DNA of 64,000 nucleotides from Phoronis australis (taxonomy: Eukaryota > Phoronida > Phoronidae), in contig NMRA01000285.1 of NCBI GenBank assembly GCA_002633005.1, positions 1 to 64,000 on the forward strand. The letters are read 5' to 3'. Position 1 is the stretch's first letter, and each line of letters opens with the position of its first letter. The notes under the pieces were generated by a model. It had not been told where the DNA came from. It was given only the letters and a program-made list of their open reading frames with translations, and did no database searches. Positions 29,201 through 39,261 of the stretch are shown piece by piece. Both the position numbers and the translations under genes were made by a program.

Positions 29201-32200
29201 ATCTCATTAATAGAAGCCTATGTGCCAAATTTCATGAAAATCTATTGAGGACCTTTGAAGCTACAGAGGTAAACGTAAAAAAAATGAAATTGCGACTAGG
29301 GGGCACACTGGCATTAGATACAGATGCGAGCCCTGGACACCAGACAGACAGAGATGATGACATAAATTCAAATGTTACCTACAAACATATGTATACCATG
29401 TAATCTCTTCTAAAGGAATCAACAAAGTTTTTAAACTTTAAATTAATTTCTTTGATTATTTGCAACTTCCCTCACAACTTTGTGAAATAAACTCTAAATC
29501 ATATGAATTTATTTCAACACCTGGCAACACTGAGAATTTTATACAATCATTTCCAGGCCGAAAGCTGAAACGCAACCAATTCAGTCCAAAACTCAGTTCA
29601 AGTTTCATAGCCTTAGATACTGAAGTAATTAATAGCAGCTTTTATCACAATATAATGACATGACAACTACAGACCTGCTTGTCTTCTTCTGGGAAGTAGT
29701 TTCCATAAATGAAACAACCTCGTTTCGAGGCGTGGCCGTGGAGGTCTACATAGAAACCAATGCCACTGTCTGCTGGTGAAATTTCAAGAAGTTTTGGGTC
29801 TCGCAGGTGAGCAGCGCTGTCACTAGGCAACACAGGGGCACAGCTTCCCTCGTCGTCAGACCCCTCATTCCCCAAGTTTTCCACAAGGTTCGAATCAAGC
29901 GGAGGAGATTTACGGTCTTGATTGTCTAACGTCACATCATCCATTTGGCATTTCTGAGCGCTATCCACAGGGCTTTTATCAGAATCGATATTCACCTCAT
30001 GTTCTAAAAACTCCAACAATTTGTCTGCATTTTCACTTGTGGAGGAAGAGCACTGGGTCAGGTCAACACTGGCAAGTTTGTCGCACATTTCCTGGAAACT
30101 CAAGTGTTGCAGACTACTCACTTTCTCAAGCACGTTGTTGTTGGTGTGTGGCTGAGGATAGTTACTTGAACTGTTGGAATGTGCCGAAGTACTACTCACA
30201 CTACACTTATCATAGCCACCATTCAATGGCGAGTCTTCAGGGGCAATATTAAGCGACACCGTCTCACACTCAATGCTCGGTTTGGTGGGAAAATTAATAC
30301 GTACTTTGGGCTGGCCATCTTTGTACTTCCTGGAATGCACGTGATGGTAAACCATCAGGCTTTTAGCAGCATAAATTGTTGGATGCAGCTGAATATCCGG
30401 GTCTAGGTAGACACGGTTGAGATTCACACCATTACTGTCAGTACGATAGTGCCCTCTTACCACGCCATCTGGATTGAGCATGGGTATGAGTTTGAATACA
30501 TACTGGTTGCGAAGAGCGACAGCTCGTGGGTCGTTGGGTCGTAATATCATCTCCAGGAAGCCATTGAATACGTGACTGGCAGGTGTCTCACCAGGGTGCA
30601 CCCGACTACTCAGGAAAAACACCTGTGTACAAGAAAAAGTGGAAGTGCATATTTGTGATGAGCAAAATAAACTTAGAATGGCTCAGCGATAGAATTCCAT
30701 GTCTGTTAAGTATTTTTATCATAGTCTATTTAGAGTTGAATATTTAAGTATTGCATTATCCAACAGAACTAATGGATTATGCTCTTATGTTTCCCGTGTC
30801 CCTATGATATGTGTTCAGTCAAACAGAGACCCGAGTCTCATGGATTTTCTAGCCAGACCCAAAAGCACTGCCAACACACTCTAACTCCAAACATCAGACC
30901 GGAAACATTATGGCAATGGGTAAAATGCAGATCTGAAGATGCAGTAGACTTCCCTACACACAGACCTACTGTGAAATCCCAACTGATTGACCAGGCTACT
31001 AGTCTGTTATACTCCACTCAGTCTCCTGTGATAACAGTTAGGTCTGCACAGAGTTCAATCGACAGTACAAGCAGAGTTCAACGCCCATCAACAAACAAGA
31101 ACATTAGATCAGATTTTAAAAAATGAACAGCTACCCTTTTTCCTTTGAATTTCCGACATCTGTTCTCGTTTTCGTTGGGGAAGAGATTCGGATCGAACCG
31201 AGGCTCAAATTTGTCTGTAAGTCCATTACAGTTGGTTATGGTGATCAGATCCATGCGATACTTGTCCAGCGAGTAACAAAGAAGCTCTCTGTGGTAATAA
31301 ATGGTGTCATCAGGACTGTGAAGGAAAAAACACAAATTGTGACAACAGAGGGAAGCACAGTAGAGGAAATGGATCTTCCATGGGAACAAGGACAAGTACT
31401 TTTGATGAGGAAAGGCTTCATCAGAATGGAATAACATACAAATGAGAGTACAATAATTTTTTTAGGACATCAAGAGTTCCAATTATGGTGAAATTATGAC
31501 TTAAATCAGTCTGCACTTTTATTCAGAACTTCATTAAACCTTTCGATCTAAGAACTGTCTCGTAGTTCACCAAGACAATATCCAACAGTGCAACAAACAA
31601 CACAAACAGTTTGTCATGTGTTTATGTGAAAAAGCCCATGTGTATGCATTCGTGTTCACAACTTTTTTCTAGAGTTTGATTTAATACTAACCACTAAGAT
31701 TTTGATTTTTATTTCCGAATTTAAATTCCAACCACAAAACATGATTTGTGGCAACAGCTCAGTGTATATTCCCACTACACGTTTACTATACCAAATCAAA
31801 ACCCAAGATGGATCAACACCTCACTCCACTTCAGAACCAATCTATTCCTCATTTGGCTAACATCTATGTCACTTTTTGCATCCGATGACAGTCTACAAAT
31901 TCCAACATTTTGAGTCCAGCCTCCAGAATCGAGTTATGTTGAGCCCCAACTATTTCCATAATAAATATCAAGTGCTAGCTGAAAAATGCAAATAGCCCTT
32001 ATGTTTTCTATGATTTTTTATGCTGTGGTGAGAATAGAGCACCTAGTTGTTATGTTTGGCATGATACACTACTTCATTCTTACTTTATCTTACTTTGAAT
32101 TTGTCCATCGTTGAGCCAGCAATGTTATGCTCAATACAGCTTTAACAATTCGTATGTTTTTTAAAAAGCCAAGCGATCACTCGTGTATCAGCTTAAGTAG

Positions 32201-35200
32201 GGTGCAAAGCAAGACCAAATTTCATACACATGGCAAATAGTCAAGCTATTTTTTTCACAATTACCAAAAATCGTCAACAGTGGGGATTAGGGCTCATTTC
32301 CAAGCCAAGAATGTTTCATGACAATGACATCACCGCGAGCATGTTCCCTTCCCCAGTTAGCAACTCTTCATCATCATAAAATGATGCCAAGAAAACAAAA
32401 ACAAAATAATCAAAGCAATACTACCTCATAAAGACATAACAGGAGAAAACATATAATCACAGTGCCTACCAGTCGGGTGTGAGTGCTTGACAGTGCTCGT
32501 ATTCTTTGTCTAGTCGCTCAAACTGCTCTTGGCTCTCGACGTATGCCCATGGGTAACAGAAGGCAAAGTAGGTCGTCGTGCCGCGTAACTCTGAGAACCG
32601 GTGAGTGAAGCGCAAGATGAACTCCCCATCAACAGTCTGATAAAGACAAATGGATGTTATTTTAGAGGTAAATGTCAATTCAAAATGCACGTTCATCCAA
32701 CACAAAACGATAGTTAAACTTACACGTCAAGTCATACCCAACTGGTCTGAAATGTTCTCTCCCAGTAAGGCAAAGTGTGACTTATCTCAGGGACAAAGTG
32801 CATGAAGTAGAATAATCTACCGATTAAGAAATTTGTCCAAGTTAAGTGACAAATATGACTTATCCATGTCTGTCTTACACAAGTTTGACTGTAGTTTGAA
32901 GAGAAGTTGACTAATGTATTCCAGATTTGTTCTGACCAAAACTCAGATTGAAAGCTGACGAAAACTAAAAAATATAAATAAGTTAAAATTTTTCTCCGAT
33001 AAACAACAACTACATAATGAGACAGGAAAAACAATGAACATCAACCTTTTAATTAATATCAGTGTTCTCCATAACCTGTTTTGATTTGATACTGTGTCGC
33101 ATTTTAATTTTTGGCTTAGTTGCGTCAAGTATTTCGAGATTAGTCAATTCGTAAGCAAACTGGATTTTTGGTACCAGTTCAATACAATTATTCCATGACT
33201 TGGCATACAAACTCCCCCATTATGGACATGGACTTTCAAACATGTGCTTGAATTTTGCAATTCCAGTCAAATTTGTATTTTCTGTTGTGTAGAACACTGA
33301 ATATGAGAATATTCACAGTTATTATACACAATCATGCATCATGCAGTTACTTAATAAAATGTAGATATTTTTGTGATACTTCCGTCTGAGGTTATGCAAG
33401 ACCCTAGAAAAATGGCCAAATTTGGCCAACTTCGGAACATCATACTTCAGACATGGTTGATCAGATTCATATGAAACTCTAATAGATACTATGCTTTTAA
33501 CACTGCACTGTAAATACAAGGTTAGGAGTTGTTTTTAAAAATGTTCATCTTTTGTCAGAGGGACTTTCAAAAACCAAGCTATCATTGTAATGAAAAAAAT
33601 CAAAAGATGCATATAAACAAAAATGATAGTGATAATTCAGAAAACTGTAACTTCGTTTTTGATATTTCATCTTCGAATATTCATATTAAACAAAATTGTG
33701 ATCATTGTTTTGTTATCAATGTACCTTTTCCTAAATTTAACTAAAAAGACCAAATTTCCACATAACCCATTAATGGCAGATTGGTAAAAAGTCAAAAATC
33801 AAATTCTACAGCCGGACTACTTTCAGAAACTGTATACTTTTATTGAGTTTAAGTATATGGATTTGTACAAATTTAGCTAAATATACATCACCTTATGACC
33901 AAGATGATGGAGGCAAAAAAGCTAGGAAAACCACAAACGTTTCATGCCTTCCACAAAACAGTCATTATATAATCCAAAAACACTTGGTATCCTAAGCTAC
34001 AGGCCAATACCTCAGTACAAAATCAATACAATGTCACCCTAAGATGGCTGTAATTGAGTGCAATGCAAACTTCAACAGATTACAGGCAAGCAGATTAGTG
34101 GATAATTATCAACTAAGATCATGAAGGTAGAGATATTGAAATAACACTTGAACACACAACCATCATGATAAATAAGCAAACAAGGTTTCCATTAACGATG
34201 CCATAAATGATCATCATTCATCGTCAGTCATTTATCAATTATCAATGTAACCAGCGATGAAGCTGAATAAGTCACTTTCAATGCTAAGAAGAGCATCAAA
34301 CCAGCGATGAAGCTGAATAAGTCACTTTCAATGCTAAGAAGAGCATCAAACAATAATGAACTGTCAGTTCTTTCCAAGAACAGAACTTTCTTGTTAACTG
34401 ATAAAGGAACAATAATTCCAGATCTGCTTTGTAATCGTATCGGGCCTTAATCAAAACAACAGACCTTTAGGCAGAGGTCTTGACTTCACAGTTAAAAGTA
34501 CTGGAGAGGAAGGGCAGCTTTAAGAAAACCACTTTGACATTATAATAAATTGCCACTCCATATTCATAGATCCAAACTACTCTTGAACACCGTCATTCTA
34601 ATAGACAACTCTCGAACAAAGTTCCGTTCTTTTATCAATATCATCAAAAGAAAAGTTCATCCAACCTAAACAAAGGAAAGTTAGTTTGATTCCCTTCCCA
34701 TAACCACCTGTACATTGCGTGCATGACTAAAAAAAATGTTTGAAACTTGAATAAACACTGATCTCTTTAATGTAAAAACAAAACCTTGCATCAATAATGT
34801 TTCTGAAATTAATCAAATCAACCTCTATAAGCATCAAACAAAAATAAAATAATTAACTTACCTGCCTTGCCATTCAGAGGTATAAGGGTAGATATTGGGA
34901 AACAAAAATACATTAAAGACGACATACCTCATTTGCCAATTAACCATATGACACTAACTTGACTACCATCAACATGAATACATACTTCATAGGTCGGCCT
35001 GTCTCTGATTCTTTCCCACTTGTTCTTGCCAGGTAAAGATGTCCTAGTAATAGGTGCATGTCCTTGACTGTACAACTTGCCTTGTTTGTTCATATTCATA
35101 ATGTTGATCTTGATTAACCTGCTTGGGGCGTAGCCACGGATGCCAAAGTAAAACCACGACCTAAAGAAGAATTTCTCATTTGAGTCAAGCTTTGGTGATA

Positions 35201-38200
35201 GACCACTTAACATTAAATTTGCACCAATCTCTGTCATACAGTGTATCTTGTCAACGAGGATTTGGTTGGTCAATTCTAGAATCATTATAAGAACTCTGTG
35301 ACCAAACATTCACATATTCATCAATCAAGTCAGACATAATTTTCACTTTCCTACAACCATCAGCTTCTTGAAAAGATTGATTAATGGTCAGAATAGATCT
35401 GACTATTATAATAGGAGAACTGACAGCGACCAGATAAGATGGAGGTGGTATAAATGTGATTTAGAAGTAGTTATGAGTCACACGGTGGTCTGTTCTGAGT
35501 ACTGGGCCTGAGACAACCAAAATATCATTTATAAGTGGCCATGACTAACGAAGTGGTCTGTTCTGAGTACCAGGCCTGCGACAACAATTTAGATATGATA
35601 ATGACTATGGTCTGCTCCCACAACTGGACTTGAAGTTACTAAAATTAACTTGGCACTCAGCTAGAAGACCCCAACACATTAGACTGAAAAATTAATTCAA
35701 AGCAACATACATGTAATTAGTAGTTACTTAATTTTGAACTCAAAGCGTGCAACAAAATTATTGCTTAATTTTCAAGTTGAATTTCAGTTCTCCACAACAG
35801 AAAACTTAGTTTGAAGGGAACTGGAAAACGAACGCATGTGTTTGAAGGTGGGTTGTGTAAACTATATAGTGCCTTCAAATTACAAACTTGGTCCAAACTT
35901 CCAAAACATCCCAATTTGGTGAAGAAATGGCGGATCTCCTAAAAGTTCAAATTCGTTGCTTTTCAAACTTGATGCAAGTGAGCAAAACTTGTCATGGCAA
36001 AAACTTGCTGTGTCATGCCAAACCAGGTTGTGGAGAATGCCGTGTTATGAGAAATTCTTCATGTCACAGGTAATGACATTTACTATCTTTTAATGACAAA
36101 TGCAGATAATAATTGAAAAGATCAAACACAAACAGCAGACGAAAACTATGGAGATCTTAAAGACACACATTAACCCATGAAATAAAACAAATTACGGGAA
36201 AGTTTCATTTGGAACAGAATTGTGCAAATTTCTTTATGCCTATCTGTGTGCAGCAGGGACACTCAGTGACGTATTACGCAGGTATGGAACACGACAACTA
36301 GGTTCACACTACCTGTTGCCATTCTCACACGGGAGTCCAGCACAGTCAGGACTGGTCCATACATTGAACTCATAATCTGGCTTCAGGTCTACCAGAGAGG
36401 AGTATTGATGACTGCCTACAATGAAGTAAGAGAGATAAACGTACCGCCAAATCACTGACATATAAGAGTTTACTTATTTATGGTCCAGCATATTTCAAAA
36501 CAAAATCGTCAGGAAACAGCAGCCTGGGCTACAACCTACAGTAATAAGTTTATTTTCAATTTTCTTATAATCAATACTGACATCCCAGTTACTACGTACA
36601 AATATCAGAATATACCCTAATCATAGGACAGTCTTTCTTGTGGCCTGATTTCTGTGCATGACCTTACATTCCACATCCCATAATGGTCAACGCAGAGTAA
36701 TTCAATGAAATGATCATTGTATATTGATGTGAGGAAATGTGCAGTGTATAAATGTTATTGAGACAACTGTGTTTAACCAGACCTCTGTTTGTTCTGCCTT
36801 TTGTGATTGACAATCATCTGCCTGATAAACCCTGAAATGACTGACACATTGTTTGAATGTAGTTTACTGGCACAAAAACATGCTTGGTAAAAATAAGACA
36901 ACTACAGTAATAAATTTTGTAACATCATTCATTCAGGAAAACAAGAAAAAATCTCTGTAACCGAACCTTCAGAAATTCTTCTGAGAACCAAAAAATTAAT
37001 CCTAAGCCACAGTGCAATGATGTCTGCCACACAATCAGAAATAGACTAATGCCCACCCAAGTTCAGAAGTTGCTTTTACTCTCATAAAACTTTGATGGAA
37101 ATGTAGCAAACATTTTTCCAAAGCTATTATAAACTTACAGTGCTAGGAGTGTGAGAAGACTGCCAGTATATGTCTGTGCATAGATCTATTGTGAACATAC
37201 AAAACTTGGGAGTGTGACAAGACTGTCAGTACGTGTCAGTGTAAATCTACTGTGAACATACAGTGCTAGGAGTGTGAGAAGACTAAGTAACTCTGTATAG
37301 ATCTATTGTGAACATGCAGTGCTTGGAGTGTGAAAAGACTGTCAGTTTTTGTCACTACGAGTGTGAGAAACTGTCAATATAAGTCTATAAAGATCTATTG
37401 TGAACATACAGTAGTAGGAGTGCCAGAAAACTGTCACTATATCTCTATATAGAGCTACTGTAAGCATACAGTGCTAGGAGTGTGACAAAGCTGTCAGTTT
37501 ATGTCTGTATAGATCTATTGTGAACATGCAATGCTTGGAATTTGAGAAGATTGTCAGTCGGTATATGTCCGGATAGATCTATTGAGAGCATGCAGTGCTA
37601 CGAGTGTGAGAAGACTGTCATTATGTCTGTATAGATAGCTAGTGTGAACACAGTGCTAGGAGTGTGAGAAACCTGTCAGTATATGTCTGTATGGATCTAT
37701 TGTAAACAATATACAGTGGTAGGAGCGTGAAAAATCTGTTTTTATACATCTGTATGGATCTATTGTGAACACACAGTCAGTATGTCCTGGTGTGAACATG
37801 CAGTGCTCAGAGTATATGTCAGTATATGTCTAGATAGATCCATTTTAAACAAACAGTGCTAGGAGTGTGAGAAGACTGTCAGTATATGTCTGTATAGATC
37901 TACTGTGAACATGCAGTGCTAGGAGTTGAGCAGACAACAAGTTTATGCCTGTATAGATACAGGGTGAATGTGCAGTGTTAGCAGAGTGAAACATTGTCAG
38001 TATCTGTCTGCATAGATCTATTGTGAACATGCAGTGCTAGGAGAGTGAGAAGACTGTCAGTATATGTCTGTACAGATCTACTGTGAACATGCAGTGCTAG
38101 GAGTGTCAGAAAATTGTCATTATATGTAGCCACAGATCTATTATGAACATACAGTGCTAGGACTGTGAGAAATCAGCCAGTACATGTCAGTATCGATCTT

Positions 38201-38427
38201 TTGTGAACATACAGTGCTAGGAGTGTGAGAAAACAGTGAGTATGTCTGTATAGATTTACCGTGAACATACAGTGCTAGGAGAGTGACTAAAAAAATTGTC
38301 AGTATATATTGGTAATCTAATTACCAGTATCATCCTCCTCTTCTTTCGCGACACGCTCAACACGAGCGAGGTTGCCAGAGTCAAATTTTGACGTGAACAG
38401 CAGGCCACCACAACGAAATTCCGGCAT
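11147..38427 (-). CDS. AGBL5: AGBL5 / cytosolic carboxypeptidase 5, complete, 15 coding exons
   Basis: CCP5 is an M14-family metallocarboxypeptidase that removes branch-point glutamates from polyglutamylated tubulin in cytosol and cilia. Coding exons in order: 38325-38427 (ATG), 36313-36415, 34986-35160, 32470-32636, 31135-31315, 29675-30622, 27832-28001, 27457-27592, 26318-26502, 25371-25555, 24548-25041, 22891-22961, 19638-19892, 15198-15261, 11147-11227 (TGA). Every boundary has AG/GT, all phases agree and the total, 3318 nt, predicts 1,105 residues (human CCP5 is about 890). The N domain ([26 protein letters not shown]-like) precedes the catalytic part. Zinc ligands are H252 and E255 (SSRVHPGE) and H538 (DLHGHAS). 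Substrate binding is [11 protein letters not shown] and GVNLNR; the catalytic Glu is E620 (YTLECNY). A Ser/Asp-rich insert of about 180 residues splits the zinc ligands, as in other CCP5s. The tail (723-1105) is Ser/Arg-rich and disordered-looking. The last three junctions are inferred from phase and splice sites and are the least certain. Confidence 0.93.
12100..12235. repeat. Degenerate ~26-bp tandem repeat, about 5 copies
   Basis: Units of the type CCCATTTTTATATCCGTCTT run through the last AGBL5 intron with substantial divergence. Nothing suggests coding. Confidence 0.6.
12818..13012. repeat. 43-bp minisatellite, about 4.5 copies
   Basis: Unit starts GATCACCCTGGGGTGGGAGG at 12841, 12884, 12927 and 12970, with a partial unit on the left. 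Copies are nearly identical. It lies in the last AGBL5 intron. Confidence 0.95.
13415..13690 (+). repeat. Old interspersed repeat, copy 1 of 2
   Basis: This matches 33620-33880 along most of its length, including TTTGATATTTCATCTT and GGCAGATTGGTAAAAAGTCA, followed by CTACTTTCAGAAA. Both copies have the same orientation, are diverged and show no terminal structure I can define. Confidence 0.6.
15198..15261 (-). CDS. AGBL5: AGBL5 penultimate coding exon
   Basis: This 64-nt exon lies between a good acceptor (CATCTTGGTTTTAG) and a consensus donor (CCA|GTAAGT). In the frame set by the preceding exon (two bases AG plus its first G makes Arg) it reads [20 protein letters not shown] plus a final Pro, then exits in phase 0. 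Both neighbours fit only this frame without a stop. Confidence 0.65.
15541..15622. repeat. 41-bp direct duplication
   Basis: Two adjacent units starting TTGTTTC at 15541 and 15582 share TTATCAAGATGGGTCTG. They lie in an AGBL5 intron. Confidence 0.85.
17347..17713. mobile_element. Hairpin (foldback) element of about 370 bp
   Basis: The two halves are diverged inverted copies. Outer arms are AAAAAATCACACTTT and AAAGTGTGATTTTTT. Middle arms are AACAGTGTCTGGGATTTTC and GGAAATCCCTGACATTGTT. The innermost arms, ATGTCAAAAATCAAGA and TCTTGATTTTTGACAT, are perfect and enclose about 26 nt. This explains the 120-codon open frame here, which I do not consider a gene. It sits in an AGBL5 intron. Confidence 0.75.
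17900..19310 (+). repeat. Modular repeat with CTCF-like boxes, full-length copy 1
   Basis: About 1.4 kb. It begins GCACTGCAAACAGT...TTCTAGGGACGTTT and ends near AAACTGGACACC...CAGAGAGAATGGC. In between, a module of roughly 130 bp recurs: a box like GCCACTAGGGGGCACAG, a spacer with AATCCRTCCAAAA, a box like CAAATTTCATGAAAATC, then a box like AGATACAGAGGTAAAC. Three box types follow one another: GGCCACYAGRTGGCGC, TGCCACTAGGGGGCAC and TCACCACTAGGGGATG. Boxes in this copy are the most decayed (for example near 18082, 18738 and 19156). It lies in an AGBL5 intron, antisense to the gene. Confidence 0.8.
19488..19665. repeat. 89-bp tandem duplication covering the end of an AGBL5 exon and its donor
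   Basis: Copies at 19488-19576 and 19577-19665 share CACTCTGGTACAC..GCACCTCTGCA and CAACTAACCT-type cores. On the minus strand the copy nearer the exon supplies the real donor CCCAG|GTTAGT (after 19638). The other repeats it as CCTAG|GTTAGT (after 19549). Confidence 0.85.
19638..19892 (-). CDS. AGBL5: AGBL5 exon 13, Arg/Ser-rich tail, with a NAGNAG acceptor
   Basis: It encodes a basic, Ser-rich stretch ([20 protein letters not shown], later [18 protein letters not shown]). The acceptor reads ACACAGCAG, so splicing at either AG keeps frame and adds or drops one residue (start 19892 or 19889). The donor chosen at 19638 exits in phase 2 and fits the next exon. Reading through instead reaches TGA at 19562-19564. 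Confidence 0.75.
20077..20225. repeat. 76-bp near-perfect direct duplication
   Basis: CTGTTATCAATCAAACATAC starts at 20077 and 20153 and the units differ at very few positions. They lie in an AGBL5 intron. Recent duplication or an assembly join are both possible. Confidence 0.9.
20395..21041 (+). repeat. Modular CTCF-like-box repeat, copy 2, left part
   Basis: It starts CTGCAAACGGTGTGCTTCTA. The boxes are GGCACTAGGGGGCACAG (20598) and TGGCCACCTGGTGGCGC (20832-20847, one mismatch from the CTCF core). It is interrupted at about 21041 by a non-LTR retrotransposon fragment and resumes at about 22031; the two parts together are about 1.43 kb, matching copy 1. Confidence 0.8.
21042..22030 (-). mobile_element. 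5'-truncated, frameshifted non-LTR retrotransposon (RNase H and C-terminal zinc knuckle)
   Basis: Reading from 22030 down, one frame encodes an RNase H domain: [34 protein letters not shown] and NENADRLAK carry the acidic active-site residues. A single-base shift near 21600-21620 moves the continuation into a second frame. That frame has the tail typical of I/Jockey-like ORF2 proteins ([33 protein letters not shown]), ending at a stop at 21139-21141. Endonuclease and reverse transcriptase are missing. It is a dead copy. Confidence 0.85.
22031..22810 (+). repeat. Modular CTCF-like-box repeat, copy 2, right part
   Basis: It resumes GAACACATCTTTGAAATTTC. Boxes are ACCACTAGGAGGTGA (22114), TGGCCACCAGGTGGTGC (22274-22290, one mismatch from the CTCF core) and TCTACTAGGGGACATAG (22619). 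It ends with the family terminus AGCTGGACACACG...CAGACAGAGATGAC near 22790. Confidence 0.8.
22891..22961 (-). CDS. AGBL5: AGBL5 exon 12
   Basis: This short 71-nt exon has a strong acceptor (TATCTTTTGCAG) and donor (CAG|GTGTGT). It enters in phase 0 after the large exon at 24548-25041, reads [15 protein letters not shown] and exits in phase 2 into exon 13. It is supported by splice strength and phase only, since this tail is poorly conserved. Confidence 0.65.
24153..24545. repeat. 22-bp minisatellite, about 17 copies, ending at an AGBL5 splice donor
   Basis: The unit AACATTTGCTACAGCAGGCC(CC) varies among copies. The array stops a few bases from the donor of AGBL5 exon 24548-25041 (minus strand). 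It has no stops in two plus-strand frames because 22-bp periodicity shifts the frame each unit, so the apparent peptide repeats are not genes. Confidence 0.95.
26710..27305 (+). repeat. Modular CTCF-like-box repeat, shortened copy 3
   Basis: It starts GCAAACAGTGTGCTTCTAAG. Boxes are GGTCACTAGACTGTGC (26766), TGCCAATAGGAGGCACAG (26896) and ACCACTAGGGGATGCC (27031). It breaks off after AGATACAAAGGTAAATGC without the usual terminus. It lies in an AGBL5 intron, same strand as the other copies. Confidence 0.75.
28023..28130. repeat. Imperfect ~57-bp direct duplication
   Basis: CCTAAATCAGGTAAACA followed by GCCCAGT or ACCCAGT occurs twice, starting near 28032 and 28091, just upstream of AGBL5 exon 27832-28001 on the minus strand. 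Confidence 0.7.
28720..28733 (+). promoter_or_regulatory. Perfect CTCF-core match in repeat copy 4
   Basis: CCACCAGATGGCGC fits CCASYAGRKGGCRS at all 14 positions and is preceded by TGG as in the longer vertebrate motif. This is only a sequence match; occupancy is unknown and the protein's binding preference in this species is assumed from its deep conservation. Confidence 0.5.
28849..28862 (+). promoter_or_regulatory. Perfect CTCF-core match in repeat copy 4
   Basis: CCACTAGGGGGCAC fits all 14 consensus positions, same orientation as its neighbours about 130 and 300 bp away. Confidence 0.5.
29147..29160 (+). promoter_or_regulatory. Perfect CTCF-core match in repeat copy 4
   Basis: CCACTAGGTGGCGC fits all 14 positions and extends leftward as TGG, agreeing with nearly all of the 19-position vertebrate consensus. 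Confidence 0.5.
29675..30622 (-). CDS. AGBL5: AGBL5 exon 6: catalytic core of the carboxypeptidase
   Basis: This 948-nt phase-0 exon (residues 244-559) holds both halves of the zinc site. HPGE (H252, E255) lies near its start and DLHGHAS (H538) near its end. [11 protein letters not shown] and [11 protein letters not shown] line the substrate pocket. The region between them (about 340-525) is Ser/Asn/Asp-rich and low complexity, a lineage-variable insert known in the CCP5 group. The donor AAGCAG|GTCTGT is slightly weak but phase-correct. Confidence 0.97.
33620..33880 (+). repeat. Old interspersed repeat, copy 2 of 2
   Basis: Diverged partner of 13415-13690, sharing GATATTTCATCTT and TGGCAGATTGGTAAAAAGTC. 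It lies in the AGBL5 intron between exons 3 and 4. Confidence 0.6.
34251..34350. repeat. Perfect 50-bp tandem duplication
   Basis: CCAGCGATGAAGCTGAATAA begins at 34251 and 34301 and all 50 bases are identical. This indicates a very recent duplication or an assembly artefact. Confidence 0.97.
37138..38305. repeat. ~60-bp minisatellite, about 19 degenerate copies, in the first AGBL5 coding intron
   Basis: The unit reads CAGTGCTAGGAGTGTGAGAA, then GACTGTCAGTATATGTCTGT, then ATAGATCTATTGTGAACATA. Copies vary in length and sequence. The array ends about 20 bp from the donor of the first coding exon (38325). Confidence 0.95.
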
Positions 38428-38464
38428 TATGACTGTACACTGCGGACTACATCTTGTTTTGGCT
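38325..38464 (-). CDS. AGBL5: AGBL5 first coding exon with 37 nt of 5' UTR
   Basis: The ATG is at 38425-38427 and opens [20 protein letters not shown], the conserved CCP5 N-terminus, which fixes the start. An acceptor (CATTTCAG) lies at 38465, so at least one non-coding exon should lie upstream. The exon exits in phase 1 into the exon reading [18 protein letters not shown]. Confidence 0.9.
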
Positions 38465-39261
38465 CTGAAATGAGAATGGCAACTCATGATACCTTTTAAT
38501 TTGAAGCTTCATAAATTTGTCTTCACTCACAAATGAAATACAAACACTGAGCTCTCAGAAAGCACGTGCCAGACGAACGCCACATTTGTACATCTGTCAC
38601 ATAGTATTACGTCTTTAACACCCATGAAATTACAAGTTTTCAGCCAATAAAAATGACCTTAGGTCTTACTTTCACCTTCCAAACTTGCAGAGGATGAAAT
38701 AAAAGATTATTTAAAAGCAATTAAATATTACAAAAACATCTATAAAATCAAGCATAGAAATTATTATGGATTTAAACTAGATACATTGAAGTTTTTCAAT
38801 TTCAAAATCATTGCTGAAAAGTAGTACTTTACAGTGTCATCTAGTTATTCTTAGCAGAATTGAACTTGTTAAAATTAGACAGTTGGACAATATCATAAAA
38901 TGTAAATAAAACAAAATGTTAATTTAATGAATTTATTGTTTTGTTACACCCTGTGTTTGTAAAGATGTCCTTAAATTTTGGAAAAGTGCAAAAGCAAAAG
39001 GTATTCAGATAAGACTTCCTAAGGTGCTCTGGAGTTTAAATAACAGGAGACTTAAAGAAAAACATATCAAGTTTCTGTTCTGCTGGAATCAACATGTTAT
39101 TTCTGCTCTGACCCGCTATATGTTTTGTGTTGAAAAAGCCGCTGCATGAACTGTGATGTGATTTTATTTAACACCTCTCTTTAAAATTGAAAAGAAGACA
39201 TTAAAATGCTAAATGAAAAGCTAATCAAGCTATGATCACTACTAAGGACCAGGATCTGATT

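Larger units (their letters stand above)
28655..29350 (+). repeat. Modular CTCF-like-box repeat, copy 4 (best-preserved boxes)
   Basis: About 0.7 kb from GAATTGTGCTTCTAGGGATG to the terminus CCTGGACACCAGACAGACAG near 29335. It holds three perfect CTCF-core matches (listed separately) plus near matches CGACTAGGAGGCAC (28989) and CGACTAGGGGGCAC (29293). CAAATTTCATGAAAATC-type and AGGTAAACGTAAAA-type boxes alternate between them. Confidence 0.85.
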
